Assembly: GCA_038521345.1 (NCBI GenBank)
Contig: JBCBKU010000002.1
Coordinates: forward strand, 124,001-188,000
From: JBCBKU01 sp038521345
GTDB taxonomy: Bacteria > Pseudomonadota > Alphaproteobacteria > Rhodobacterales > Rhodobacteraceae
Length of the DNA stretch: 64,000 bases
Direction of reading: 5' to 3'
In this document: one piece after another, positions 1-8,697 of the stretch
Layout of the letters: each line of letters opens with the position of its first letter
Position numbering within the stretch: position 1 is the stretch's first letter
Notes under the pieces: generated by a model
Databases searched by the model: none
What the model was told of the DNA's origin: nothing
What the model saw: only the letters and a program-made list of their open reading frames with translations
Position numbers and translations under genes: made by a program

Positions 1-898
1 CGTGCGCGAACGCATTTTTGCCCACGATCGCCTTGTTGTACTGGACCTGAAAGCCCGACACCGTTGCGACCCGGCGCGAGATGCCGACGATCTTCGTCGT
101 GTCGATCTCGGTCTGGTAGGGCATGATGTCGTTTCTGACCCGCATGGCCATCACCACCTCTTCGAGCGCGGTGTTGCCGGCACGCTCGCCCAGCCCGTTT
201 ATGGTGCATTCGATCTGACGTGCACCGGCCTCAACGGCGGCAAGGCTGTTCGCGGTCGCCATGCCAAGATCGTTGTGGCAGTGCGTGGCGAATACGACGT
301 CCGCCGCCCCTGGCACAGTCTCGATCAGGCGGCCAATGAGGTCTGCGCTTTCCCGGGGTGCCGTGTAGCCCACCGTATCGGGAATGTTAATCGTTGTGGC
401 GCCCGCCTTGATCGCAATCTCGATCACGCGGCAGAGATACTCCCACTCGGTCCGTGTTGCGTCCATGGGCGACCATTGGACGTTGTCGCAGAGGTTCCTT
501 GCATGGGTGACCGTGTCATGGATGCGCTCGGCCATCTGGTCCATGTCGAGGTTCGGGATCGCCCTGTGAAGGGGGGACGTGCCGATAAACGTGTGGATGC
601 GCGGTTTTGCGGCGCCCTTCACGGCTTCCCAACAGCGGTCGATGTCCTTCATGTTGGCGCGGGCCAACCCGCAGATCACCGCGTTCTTCGAACGCTGCGC
701 AATTTCCGACACCGCCTGGAAATCACCTTCCGAAGCGATGGGAAAGCCCGCCTCGATGATGTCGACCCCCATGTCGTCCAACATCTCGGCAATCTCGAGC
801 TTTTCGTCATGGGTCATCGTAGCGCCCGGCGATTGCTCCCCGTCGCGCAGCGTGGTGTCGAATATCAGAACGCGGTCCTGATCGGTGGTCATGGTCAT
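1..898 (-). CDS. leuA: 2-isopropylmalate synthase, partial (C-terminus outside window)
   Basis: Condenses acetyl-CoA with 2-ketoisovalerate, the first committed step of leucine synthesis, in the cytoplasm. About 299 N-terminal residues are present; the family is usually near 510-520, so the end of the catalytic region and the regulatory domain lie outside the window. The HMGL-like TIM barrel is clear: the FDTTLRDGEQSPG motif at residues 13-25 carries the metal-binding Asp, and HCHND at 206-210 gives the other metal ligands. GLGERAGN follows. The start at 898 has AAGGAG nine bases upstream; an in-frame ATG two codons later is less well placed. A leucine-rich leader ORF and exclusive hairpins precede it, so expression is probably attenuated by leucine. 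Confidence 0.95.
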   Translation of the reverse strand, partial: MTMTTDQDRVLIFDTTLRDGEQSPGATMTHDEKLEIAEMLDDMGVDIIEAGFPIASEGDFQAVSEIAQRSKNAVICGLARANMKDIDRCWEAVKGAAKPRIHTFIGTSPLHRAIPNLDMDQMAERIHDTVTHARNLCDNVQWSPMDATRTEWEYLCRVIEIAIKAGATTINIPDTVGYTAPRESADLIGRLIETVPGAADVVFATHCHNDLGMATANSLAAVEAGARQIECTINGLGERAGNTALEEVVMAMRVRNDIMPYQTEIDTTKIVGISRRVATVSGFQVQYNKAIVGKNAFAH

Positions 899-926
899 GG
901 TCGTGGTCTCCTTGTCAGCTTTGTTC

Positions 927-976
927 TTTGGCGCTGATCCCCTCTGAGCGGTCGCGCCAAAAGGCACGCTCAGAGG
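927..976 (-). promoter_or_regulatory. leuA attenuator: two mutually exclusive hairpins
   Basis: Two perfect inverted repeats interlock between leader peptide and leuA. Hairpin A pairs 967-976 with 941-950 (10 bp, CCTCTGAGCG with CGCTCAGAGG). Hairpin B pairs 954-961 with 927-934 (8 bp, TTTGGCGC with GCGCCAAA). The right arm of A lies in the loop of B, so a simple fold can contain only one of them. The left arm of A includes the leader stop codon. A ribosome that finishes the leader would cover A and release B; one stalled on the leucines would leave A free. There is no U-run after B, so Rho or translation may be the output. Confidence 0.65.
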
Positions 977-1053
977 CGGATAAGGAGAAGAAGCAATGCG
1001 GGCGCACGGTCCAGAGGAACCGACCGGGCGGGATTATGGATGCATAGCGACAT
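970..1053 (-). CDS. leuL: leu leader peptide (attenuator ORF)
   Basis: A 27-codon ORF in the 5' leader of leuA. It begins ATG at 1053 and ends TGA at 970-972. Its last part reads PALLLLLIRL: five consecutive leucine codons (TTG CTT CTT CTC CTT), then Ile, Arg, Leu and stop. This is the classic arrangement of an amino-acid attenuator, where ribosome stalling on scarce charged tRNA-Leu selects the RNA fold. The stop codon lies inside the left arm of a downstream hairpin. No strong Shine-Dalgarno is seen before the ATG, so the exact start is less certain than the leucine-rich end. Confidence 0.75.
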   Translation of the reverse strand: MSLCIHNPARSVPLDRAPALLLLLIRL

Positions 1054-1128
1054 GCGCGGAAGAATACCGATTCGCGGATCGGAAAAAACCCCAAATAGAA
1101 ACCACGGCTGAATCGGGATTCCGATAGC

Positions 1129-1887
1129 TTACATCATCATGCAATCCGCACCGGGGGGCAGCGCCTCGCCTTCACTCAGCGTCGGGGTATATTCGAAAGA
1201 GGCGATGCGTGCACCCTGATCAAAGGCCATGAACAATTGACCGGCGCCTGGCCGGATGGCGATGCCTTCAGGATCAAGCCCGTATTCGATCAGGGGCAAG
1301 GTGGCGAGCAACTGGCCATTCTCGTCGAATTCGTAAAGGCTGTTGGTTCCTTCCCAATCGTCGACGATAAGGAGGTGCCCCGTACGCGGATCGCGGGCGA
1401 TGCCCTGGGGTTCGCTCAGCGGCGGATCAAGCGTCAGCGCATCGATTTGGCGTATGACCGTCCCGTCGGGCGCGAGCCATGAAAGCCGCGCCGGATCATC
1501 TTCAACCGTGATCAGGGTGCCGTCTTCGGTCACGACGACACCTTCGGTATCGGGAAACTGTGCGTCCGTGCGGAACGGTTCGGCAAGAATGCCGCCAGAT
1601 TTCGTGAGTCGTTGAAAGTTCCCCGCGCCGTCTGCCACCAAAAGATTGTCGCCTTCCACGCTGACGGCCTTGATCCGGAAGAGATCAGATCCAAAGCGCT
1701 TCAGTTCGAGGCCATCGAGCGTTACCAGAACGACCTCGGGGCCCTCGTTGGCGATCCAAAGGCCACAGAAAACCGGGTCGTAATCGAGGCTCGCGGGGCG
1801 GTTCAATTCGTAGAAGCCGGTCAGCGTTAATTCGAGCGCCTGTGCGGGAAGAGCGGCAAAGCAGGCAGCGAAGGCGAGGGGGCGCAT
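1129..1887 (-). CDS. secreted SdiA-regulated/NHL-type beta-propeller protein
   Basis: 252 residues. The N-terminus from 1887 is a typical signal peptide (MRPLAFAACFAALPAQA), so the protein is probably periplasmic. The rest is built of repeated strands of beta-propeller character: LDYDPVFCGLWIANE, GDNLLVADGAGNF, PQGIARDPRTGHLLIVDD, LDPEGIAIRPGAGQLFMA. This resembles the SdiA-regulated and phytase-like propeller families, which often bind small ligands. No catalytic residue can be assigned. I chose 1887 rather than the longer frame start because it gives the signal peptide and is preceded by GGAG at good spacing. The end CMMM is unusual. It stands alone, divergent from the SDR gene. Confidence 0.6.
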   Translation of the reverse strand: MRPLAFAACFAALPAQALELTLTGFYELNRPASLDYDPVFCGLWIANEGPEVVLVTLDGLELKRFGSDLFRIKAVSVEGDNLLVADGAGNFQRLTKSGGILAEPFRTDAQFPDTEGVVVTEDGTLITVEDDPARLSWLAPDGTVIRQIDALTLDPPLSEPQGIARDPRTGHLLIVDDWEGTNSLYEFDENGQLLATLPLIEYGLDPEGIAIRPGAGQLFMAFDQGARIASFEYTPTLSEGEALPPGADCMMM

Positions 1888-1964
1888 GGCGTCTCCGTGG
1901 CGTTTGAAAGGGCTCGTCAACCAGAAAGGTGGCGCTAGGTCGCCGTCGGTCAACGGAGGAAGCT

Positions 1965-2627
1965 ATGGATACGGCCTTGATCGTGGGGGCGTCCGGAGGA
2001 ATCGGACAGGCAATGGCAAGGGCTCTTTCCGCGAAGGGGGTCGCCGTAAGCGGAGTATCGCGCCGGTTGGATGGACTTGATGTGACCGACCCGCTCTCGG
2101 TCGCCGCTGTGCTGGGCGGGTTCACCGGGCCCTTCGACTTGATCATCGTTGCAACGGGTATTCTCGCGCCCACTGGCGGCGCGCCTGAAAAAACATTGCA
2201 GGCCATCGATGCCCGCGCCATGGCAGAAACCCTTGCCGTGAACACGGTCGGCCCCGCGCTGATCCTGCGCGAGGTTCCACGGCTCTTGCCCAAGGATGGG
2301 CGCTCCGTCGTTGCGGTTTTGACCGCTCGGGTGGGGTCAATCGGTGACAACAAGATGGGCGGTTGGTACTCCTACCGCGCCTCAAAAGCGGCAGCGAACC
2401 AGATCGTCCGCAGCGCAGCGATCGAGATCGGACGAAAGCGGAAAGAAGCGGTGGTCGTCGCGTTGCATCCCGGCACCGTGGCGACACCGTTTACCGCCGG
2501 TTATCCCGGCCACAGGAAAGTTGAACCGGACGAGGCGGCGGAGAACCTTCTGGGTGTCATAGATGGACTGACACCGGGCGAGACCGGGCGCTTTTTCGAT
2601 TGGGCGGGCGAAGAGGTGCCGTGGTGA
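1965..2627 (+). CDS. short-chain dehydrogenase/reductase (C-factor-like)
   Basis: 220 residues. Rossmann nucleotide-binding motif GASGGIGQ near residues 8-15, and the SDR catalytic YSYRASK pattern (Tyr-x3-Lys) around 140-147. HPGTVATPF follows, as in the CsgA/C-factor-like SDR subgroup. It is likely an NAD(P)-dependent oxidoreductase; the substrate is unknown. The start at 1965 has GGAGG upstream. The stop TGA overlaps the GTG start of the photolyase-family gene in a GTGA junction, so the two are translationally coupled and probably act in the same process. Confidence 0.85.
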   Translation: MDTALIVGASGGIGQAMARALSAKGVAVSGVSRRLDGLDVTDPLSVAAVLGGFTGPFDLIIVATGILAPTGGAPEKTLQAIDARAMAETLAVNTVGPALILREVPRLLPKDGRSVVAVLTARVGSIGDNKMGGWYSYRASKAAANQIVRSAAIEIGRKRKEAVVVALHPGTVATPFTAGYPGHRKVEPDEAAENLLGVIDGLTPGETGRFFDWAGEEVPW

Positions 2628-4150
2628 GCAGGCTTGTCCTTGTCCTTGGTGACCAGCTCACCGATGGAGTGATCGCGCTTCGCAAAGCGAACAAGGGCAC
2701 CGACATCGTTGTCATGGCCGAGGTGGCTGAAGAGGCATCCTACGTACCGCACCACCCGAAAAAGATCGCGTTCATATTCGCCGCCATGCGCCACTTTGCC
2801 AAAGAGCTTCGGGAAGACGGGTGGAACGTGCGCTATACCACGTTCGACGATCCCGAGAATGCCGGGTCGATCTGCGGAGAGCTTCTTCGTGCTGCAGAAG
2901 CCACGAGCGCATCCGATGTGATCGCGACAGAGCCGGGCGAATGGCGCCTGATCGAAGCGCTGAAGCAATGTCCAATGACGATTCGCATGCTTGAGGATGA
3001 TCGTTTTATCGCATCCCATGCCGAGTTCGACGCGTGGTCAGACGGGCGCAAGGAACTTCGGATGGAGTACTTCTATCGCGAAATGCGGCGGAAGACTGGA
3101 TTGCTCATGGACGGGGACAAGCCCGAGGGGGGCAAGTGGAACTTCGACCATGATAACCGGAAACCGGCAAAAGGTGACCTATTCCGGAACGGTCCTCCCA
3201 AAGTTGCGCCAGACTCGGTAACCGAAGAGGTTTTGGGGCTTGTCGAGGATCGGTTTCCGACAAATTTCGGCGCACTCCGTCCGTTCGGTTTTGCGGTGGA
3301 TCGCAAGAAGGCCGCCGAGGCGCTCGACCATTTCGTGAAACACGCGCTCACATCGTTCGGCGATTATCAGGATGCGATGCTCGAGGACGACCCGTTCCTT
3401 TATCACTCGCTCTTGTCGTTTTACATCAATTCTGGGCTTCTCGATCCACTTGAGGTCTGCCAACGGGTCGAGGCCGCATACAAGGCTGGAGAGGCGCCGA
3501 TCAACGCCGCGGAGGGGTTTATCCGCCAAATCATCGGCTGGCGCGAATACATGCGCGGAATCTATTTCCGCGAGGGCCCTGACTATACCTCCCGGAATGC
3601 GCTGGGACATACACGATCGCTACCAGGCTTTTACTGGGATGCTGATACAAGCATGAACTGTGTCGCGCATGCTGTTGAGCAAACAAGAGAATACGCCTAT
3701 GCGCACCATATTCAGAGGCTCATGGTAACTGGAAACTTCGCGCTTTTGGGCGGTATAGATCCTCTCGCCGTACATGAATGGTACCTCTCTGTGTACGCCG
3801 ATGCTTTTGAATGGGTAGAGGCGCCCAACGTCATCGGAATGAGTCAGTTCGCCGACGGAGGGATCGTCGCATCGAAACCCTATGTCTCCTCGGGCAACTA
3901 CATCGCGAAGATGTCGGATTACTGCAAGGGCTGCACCTACTCAGTGAAGGATAAGACCGGCGACAATGCATGTCCGTTTAACCTGCTTTACTGGGATTTC
4001 TTAGACCGCCATCGGGCGCGCTTTGAGAAAAACCCCCGGATGGCCCAGATGTACCGGACATGGGACCGTATGGACGAAGATCGCCGCGAGATTGTGCTCG
4101 CGGATGCAGCGCGCTGGCTCAGGAGACTGGACGCTGGCGAACGCGTCTAG
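2624..4150 (+). CDS. FeS-type bacterial cryptochrome/photolyase (PhrB/CryB-like)
   Basis: 508 residues beginning with GTG (VSRLVLVLGDQL), the N-terminal DNA-photolyase-related domain. The C-terminal FAD-binding half contains GWREYMRGIYF and YAYAHHIQRLMVTGNFALL. Four cysteines at 346, 434, 437 and 450 have the same relative spacing as the [4Fe-4S] ligands I recall for Agrobacterium PhrB (350, 438, 441, 454), a (6-4) photolyase. This supports a light-driven DNA repair or blue-light role rather than a CPD photolyase. The GTG start overlaps the stop of the SDR gene. Its stop TAG shares CTAG with the stop of the convergent MORN gene. Confidence 0.9.
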   Translation: MSRLVLVLGDQLTDGVIALRKANKGTDIVVMAEVAEEASYVPHHPKKIAFIFAAMRHFAKELREDGWNVRYTTFDDPENAGSICGELLRAAEATSASDVIATEPGEWRLIEALKQCPMTIRMLEDDRFIASHAEFDAWSDGRKELRMEYFYREMRRKTGLLMDGDKPEGGKWNFDHDNRKPAKGDLFRNGPPKVAPDSVTEEVLGLVEDRFPTNFGALRPFGFAVDRKKAAEALDHFVKHALTSFGDYQDAMLEDDPFLYHSLLSFYINSGLLDPLEVCQRVEAAYKAGEAPINAAEGFIRQIIGWREYMRGIYFREGPDYTSRNALGHTRSLPGFYWDADTSMNCVAHAVEQTREYAYAHHIQRLMVTGNFALLGGIDPLAVHEWYLSVYADAFEWVEAPNVIGMSQFADGGIVASKPYVSSGNYIAKMSDYCKGCTYSVKDKTGDNACPFNLLYWDFLDRHRARFEKNPRMAQMYRTWDRMDEDRREIVLADAARWLRRLDAGERV

Positions 4151-5577
4151 TTTTGATCTGAGACTTGATCGGTGCGCTCGGTCAGGGCGCCGTTGACCCA
4201 GATTCCCTCGGCGACTTCGCCGCTTGCATAGCGGATCGTTCCCTGACCGTTTCGGCGTCCATTCTCGAACTCGCCCTCATAGACGTCGCCGTTGGCATAG
4301 GTTGCCGTTCCGGTTCCGCTGATCTCGCCGTCTGACCAATTGCCAGTATAGGTGAAGCCCTCGGGCATCGTGATCGTGCCAGTACCGGCCCGCTGGCCAC
4401 TGACGAACTCGCCATCGTAGACTGTGCCGTCTGCATATGTCGCAACGCCCTTGCCCTGACGCTGGCCTTCCACCCACTCGCCCACATAGCGATACCCATC
4501 CGGGAAGGTCATAGTGCCGAGACCGTGGTTCTTGGCGTCCTGAAACCCGCCTTCATAGACAAGCCCGTTTGCATACGTCGCCTTGCCCTGGCCTTCGATG
4601 ACCCCGGCAATCCACTCGCCTTCGTAGGTATTGCCGTCGGGATAGGTGATCTTGCCGGATCCATCGGCAAGTCCGTCCGAGAAAGATCCTTCGTAAACGG
4701 ACCCGTCGGGATAAGTGACCGTACCTTCGCCCTGAATGGCCCCGTCGATCCACGCCCCTTCATAGACATACCCGTCTGTTCCGGTGAACAAGCCCTGACC
4801 ATGCCGACGGTCGTTCTGGAACTCGCCTTCGTAGACATCCGAATTGGCATAAACAACGCGGCCAGTGCCTTCACGCTGCCCGTCAACGAAATCGCCCTCG
4901 TAGACGTCGCCATTGGGCTGGGTCAATCGGCCTGAGCCGTCGATCTCGCCCCCCGCCCAGGATCCGGTATAGACCAGACCGTCGGGCATAGTCAGCGTCC
5001 CTTGGCCTTCTCGCACACCACCCACCAGCGTGCCTTCGTACACCGCGCCGTCGGGAAAGGTGATCTTGCCGGTGCCCTCCTTGACACCGTTGGACCACGC
5101 GCCCTCGTAGACATAGCCGTTTTCGCCCTCCATCCGACCCTGGCCGTGATGGAGCGCATTCTTGAATTCGCCTTCATAGCGGATCCCGTTTGCATAGGTC
5201 GCCATGCCGCTGCCGGTCATCTCGCCATCCAGCCAGTCGCCTTCGTAGGTGCCGCCATCTGCAAAGGTAATCACACCAAAGCCTTCAGGCTTTCCGCGCG
5301 CAAACTCGCCTTCATAGATCGAACCGTCCGGGAACTGGGCGATGCCCTGGCCACGGATTTCGCCATCAACCCATTCGCCCGTGTACTGGTACCCGTTGGG
5401 AAGACGGTAGGTTCCAGTGCCGTGTTGTTTGCCGTCGCGGAAGGTGCCCTGATACACACCGCCATCGTCATACTGCTTGGTAACAACGTCGCCGGCGTCC
5501 TGAGCAACGGCGTCCGCAGCCGCCAGCATAAGGCTGCCTGCGGTCACCGCCGCGCATACCCGCTTGAACATGGTCAT
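4147..5577 (-). CDS. exported MORN-repeat protein, about 18 repeats
   Basis: 476 residues. A signal peptide (MTMFKRVCAAVTAGSLMLAA, cleavage near AVAQ-DAGD) is followed almost entirely by 23-residue MORN repeats of the form Y-E-G-x-(W/F)-x-x-G-x-x-x-G-x-G-x-x-x-x-x-x-x-G. I count 18 regular copies and a degenerate last one (EVAEGIWVNGAL). Copies containing H/N-G-x-G occur at repeats 1, 5, 10, 14 and 18, suggesting growth by duplication of 4-5-repeat blocks. Bacterial MORN proteins are mostly uncharacterised; eukaryotic ones are scaffolds. Location is probably periplasmic or outer surface. The start at 5577 follows a weak GGGAC. Confidence 0.85.
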   Translation of the reverse strand: MTMFKRVCAAVTAGSLMLAAADAVAQDAGDVVTKQYDDGGVYQGTFRDGKQHGTGTYRLPNGYQYTGEWVDGEIRGQGIAQFPDGSIYEGEFARGKPEGFGVITFADGGTYEGDWLDGEMTGSGMATYANGIRYEGEFKNALHHGQGRMEGENGYVYEGAWSNGVKEGTGKITFPDGAVYEGTLVGGVREGQGTLTMPDGLVYTGSWAGGEIDGSGRLTQPNGDVYEGDFVDGQREGTGRVVYANSDVYEGEFQNDRRHGQGLFTGTDGYVYEGAWIDGAIQGEGTVTYPDGSVYEGSFSDGLADGSGKITYPDGNTYEGEWIAGVIEGQGKATYANGLVYEGGFQDAKNHGLGTMTFPDGYRYVGEWVEGQRQGKGVATYADGTVYDGEFVSGQRAGTGTITMPEGFTYTGNWSDGEISGTGTATYANGDVYEGEFENGRRNGQGTIRYASGEVAEGIWVNGALTERTDQVSDQN

Positions 5578-5739
5578 AGAATGGTCCCGCCCTGGCCGAT
5601 TTTCGTTGGGTCGACTGTCATCGCCCCGTCGGCAAAAACCTAGATCAGCGGCGCAAGTGCCGCAACGGTTTTTGGGCTCCGTCTCTTCCGTCCGCGGCCC
5701 GCTCTGATATGAGAGCCGTCGGACCCTTGGACGACACCC

Positions 5740-7398
5740 ATGACTGACCGCTTTCGCCTTACGCTGGCACAACTGAATCCAACCGTCGGCGATTTTGCCG
5801 GCAATGCCGAGAAGGCGCTTGCCGCTTGGCGCGACGGGCGCGCTGCCGGCGCTGACCTCGTGGCGTTGCCCGAGATGTTTCTGACGGGTTATCAGACGCA
5901 GGATCTGGTTATGAAGCCGGCCTTTACGGCGCATGCGATGCGGATCGTCGAGGACCTTGCAGAGGCGACGGCTGACGGTCCGTCATTGGCAATCGGTGCG
6001 CCTTTTGCCGAGGGTGACAGGCTCTATAACGCGTATTGGATCCTGTCAGGCGGGGTTGTGCATTACCGCTCGCTAAAGCACGAATTGCCAAACGAGACGG
6101 TTTTCGACGAGGTGCGCCTTTTCGACCCCGGTCCACTGCGCGGACCCTTCGCGCTTAAAGGCGCGCGAGTCGGCACACCGATTTGTGAAGACGCATGGCA
6201 CATGCCCGTGGCCGAAACATTGGCGGAAAGCGGGGCCGAAGTACTCGTTGTGCCCAACGGATCGCCATATTACCGCGGCAAGTTCGACACGCGCATGAAC
6301 CACATGGTTGCGCGCACCGTCGAGACGGGGCTTCCGCTGGTCTATCTGAACATGGTGGGCGGCCAGGACGACCAAATCTACGATGGCGGGTCCTTCGTGT
6401 TGAACCCCCACGGAGAGCTTGCGGTGAAGCTCCCGGTTTTCGACGAAGTCGTGGCCCATGTAGACTTTGCTCCGCGTGACGGTGGATGGGCGGCGCAGCC
6501 TGGGACGATCGCAACTCATCCTGATCCTTGGGATCAAGATTACCGGGTCATGGTTACCGGGCTTCGGGACTACTTGGGCAAGACAGGGTTCGCCAAAGTC
6601 CTTTTGGGTTTGTCGGGAGGAGTCGATTCCGCCTTGGTTGCTGCCATCGCGGTCGACGCAATTGGGCCCGAGAACGTTCGCTGCGTCATGCTGCCTTCGG
6701 AATTTACAGCCGAAGCATCGCTGGAAGACGCCGAGGGAGTGGCGCGGGCGCTGGGCGTGCAACTCGAGACACTCCCGATTTCAGGGCCACGAGCTGCGGT
6801 GACCGAGGCCCTTGCACCGTTTTTTGAGGGTACGGAAGCCGGGATAGCAGAAGAGAATGTTCAGTCGCGGCTGCGCGGGCTTCTTCTGATGGCGCTCTCG
6901 AACAAGTTCGGCGAGATGCTTCTGACCACCGGCAACAAGTCCGAAGTCGCGGTGGGGTACGCGACGATTTATGGCGACATGTCCGGCGGCTACAATCCGA
7001 TCAAGGACCTCTATAAGACGCGGGTCTTCGAGACATGCCGTTGGCGAAATGCCAACCACCGTGACTGGATGTTGGGGCCCGCCGGCGCTGTCATCCCGAC
7101 CCGTGTCATCGACAAACCCCCATCGGCCGAGTTGCGCGCGGACCAGAAGGATGAAGACAGCCTGCCGCCGTATCCGGTACTTGACGGTATCCTTTCGCTA
7201 TTGATCGACGGAGAAGCATCGATCGAGGAATGCGTCGATGCCGGGTTTGACCGTGCCATGGTGAAACGGGTCGAGCACCTGATCTACATTTCCGAATACA
7301 AGCGCTATCAGGCCGCACCCGGTGCGCGGCTGACAGCGCGGTCCTTCTGGCTCGACCGGCGCTATCCGATCGTGAACCGATGGCGAGACCCGACTTGA
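5740..7398 (+). CDS. nadE: glutamine-dependent NAD+ synthase
   Basis: 552 residues, the usual length of the two-domain enzyme. The N-terminal nitrilase-type glutaminase domain releases ammonia from glutamine, with Glu45 (LPEMFLTGY), Lys113 (SLKHELPN) and Cys149 (GTPICEDAWH) as the catalytic triad. The C-terminal synthetase domain has the PP-loop SGGVDSA from residue 292 and TTGNKSE further on, and amidates deamido-NAD using ATP. This is the last step of NAD synthesis; nadD lies about 31 kb away in the same window. It is a single gene, divergent from the MORN gene, and the shared upstream region is about 160 bases. Confidence 0.97.
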   Translation: MTDRFRLTLAQLNPTVGDFAGNAEKALAAWRDGRAAGADLVALPEMFLTGYQTQDLVMKPAFTAHAMRIVEDLAEATADGPSLAIGAPFAEGDRLYNAYWILSGGVVHYRSLKHELPNETVFDEVRLFDPGPLRGPFALKGARVGTPICEDAWHMPVAETLAESGAEVLVVPNGSPYYRGKFDTRMNHMVARTVETGLPLVYLNMVGGQDDQIYDGGSFVLNPHGELAVKLPVFDEVVAHVDFAPRDGGWAAQPGTIATHPDPWDQDYRVMVTGLRDYLGKTGFAKVLLGLSGGVDSALVAAIAVDAIGPENVRCVMLPSEFTAEASLEDAEGVARALGVQLETLPISGPRAAVTEALAPFFEGTEAGIAEENVQSRLRGLLLMALSNKFGEMLLTTGNKSEVAVGYATIYGDMSGGYNPIKDLYKTRVFETCRWRNANHRDWMLGPAGAVIPTRVIDKPPSAELRADQKDEDSLPPYPVLDGILSLLIDGEASIEECVDAGFDRAMVKRVEHLIYISEYKRYQAAPGARLTARSFWLDRRYPIVNRWRDPT

Positions 7399-7671
7399 AC
7401 GGGGTGTACGATCTCGCGGTGTGATGAGTGTTGCGCGGATTGAGGTTTTGAACCCGAAGCCGTCTTGCCCGATCGACAAAGAGCAGGATCATTTGGAACC
7501 CGGGAATGATCATCCAAAGCGCGGTTTCATCGACGTGGGATGCACGCAGCGACGCCTTCGAAACACCTGACAAATCTCCAGGTTCTTGAGAAGCGGCTTA
7601 AAGCGCCAGCCCTTGCGCAGGGGGCAAACACAATGCGCATCGACCGGAACGAGATTCCCGGGGATCGATTG
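7399..7671. other. intergenic stretch without a supported gene
   Basis: Between nadE and the sugar kinase, which converge here. One open frame on the plus strand overlaps the 3' end of the kinase, but it has no recognisable motif and no ribosome-binding site. No clear terminator hairpin was found. Confidence 0.4.
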
Positions 7672-8619
7672 CTAAATCGCAGCCAGTTCAGTGCCTGGCA
7701 AAAGGCGCGCGACCACGGCGGGATCGCAAAGGCGCGTGGCCTCGGTCGTGACGGCAGCGGCTGCAGCAGCGACGGCCGTGCGAAGACATTCTGGCACCGG
7801 CTGGCCGGTTGAGTAGGCATGCGTGAAGGCGCCCACGAAACTGTCGCCTGCGCCGACGGCGCTGACCACCGCTACCGGCGGGTTCACCGCATGCCAGCGT
7901 CCGTCCCGCGAGGCAAGGACCGACCCATCCGGCCCGCGCGCCACGATGACGATCTTGGCGATCCCACGATCCACGAGGCTTTGGGCGAAGTCTGCGCTAT
8001 CGGTGCGTTCAGGATGCGCCTTGCCGGCCAGTTCCTCCGCCTCCGCATCGTCCATGCGCAACACTTCAATCGGATCATGCGGAACCTCGACGAGGTTTGA
8101 CAGTGCCTCGCCCGACGTATCCACCACGATCCGGGCGTTCCGTTCGGCCAAGTGCTGGGCCACGATTGCTGGGAAGTTTTTAGCGACGCCCGGAGGCTGG
8201 CTTCCCGAGAGCACAACAAGTGTTTCCGTTCCGACCGCTTGATCCAGTGCGTTCAGTGCGCGTGGAAGATCATTCTCGCCCCAGATCGGTCCCGGCAGGA
8301 CAAACCGGTATTGGCCCCCTTCGTGGGCATCGGTCACGGAAATTGATTGGCGTGTCTCGCCCGGGCCCTGGAAGGCCACGGCGGCGATGCCTTCTTCGGT
8401 CAGAAGTTCCAGGAGCCGGGCGCCGGACTGTCCACCGATCGCAATGAGCGCGGTCGACCGCCCCCCCAGCATCTTGATTGCGCGGCTGACATTTATGCCG
8501 CCGCCACCCGGATCGATCTGCGGTTCCGAGCAACGCAGTTTGACATCCGGCATGATGGTGGGGACAGAAGTCGCGAAATCCACACACGGGTTCAGTGTCA
8601 CCGTGATGATGTCGGACAT
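7672..8619 (-). CDS. PfkB-family hexose kinase (1-phosphofructokinase/Pfk-2-like)
   Basis: 315 residues. TLNPCVDFA at the start and DPGGGGINVSRAIKMLGG near residue 37 match the sugar-binding signature of the 1-phosphofructokinase/tagatose-6-phosphate kinase branch of the ribokinase family. VSAVGAGDSFVGAF near residue 255 contains the catalytic Asp and anion hole. It probably phosphorylates a sugar phosphate with ATP. No PTS or sugar transporter is adjacent, so fructose 1-phosphate versus fructose 6-phosphate cannot be decided. The start at 8619 has CGGAG upstream. Confidence 0.85.
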   Translation of the reverse strand: MSDIITVTLNPCVDFATSVPTIMPDVKLRCSEPQIDPGGGGINVSRAIKMLGGRSTALIAIGGQSGARLLELLTEEGIAAVAFQGPGETRQSISVTDAHEGGQYRFVLPGPIWGENDLPRALNALDQAVGTETLVVLSGSQPPGVAKNFPAIVAQHLAERNARIVVDTSGEALSNLVEVPHDPIEVLRMDDAEAEELAGKAHPERTDSADFAQSLVDRGIAKIVIVARGPDGSVLASRDGRWHAVNPPVAVVSAVGAGDSFVGAFTHAYSTGQPVPECLRTAVAAAAAAVTTEATRLCDPAVVARLLPGTELAAI

Positions 8620-8697
8620 GTGGGCACTCCGTCGCCGTTGAGTTGGTCGGCGGAGTCATAACGGCTCTGGCGACGGGCGCCAGAGCCGAAGCGGGCC

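Noticed and set aside
2..937. Long plus-strand open frame at the left edge
   Set aside because: It is the shadow of leuA on the minus strand; no domain or ribosome site.
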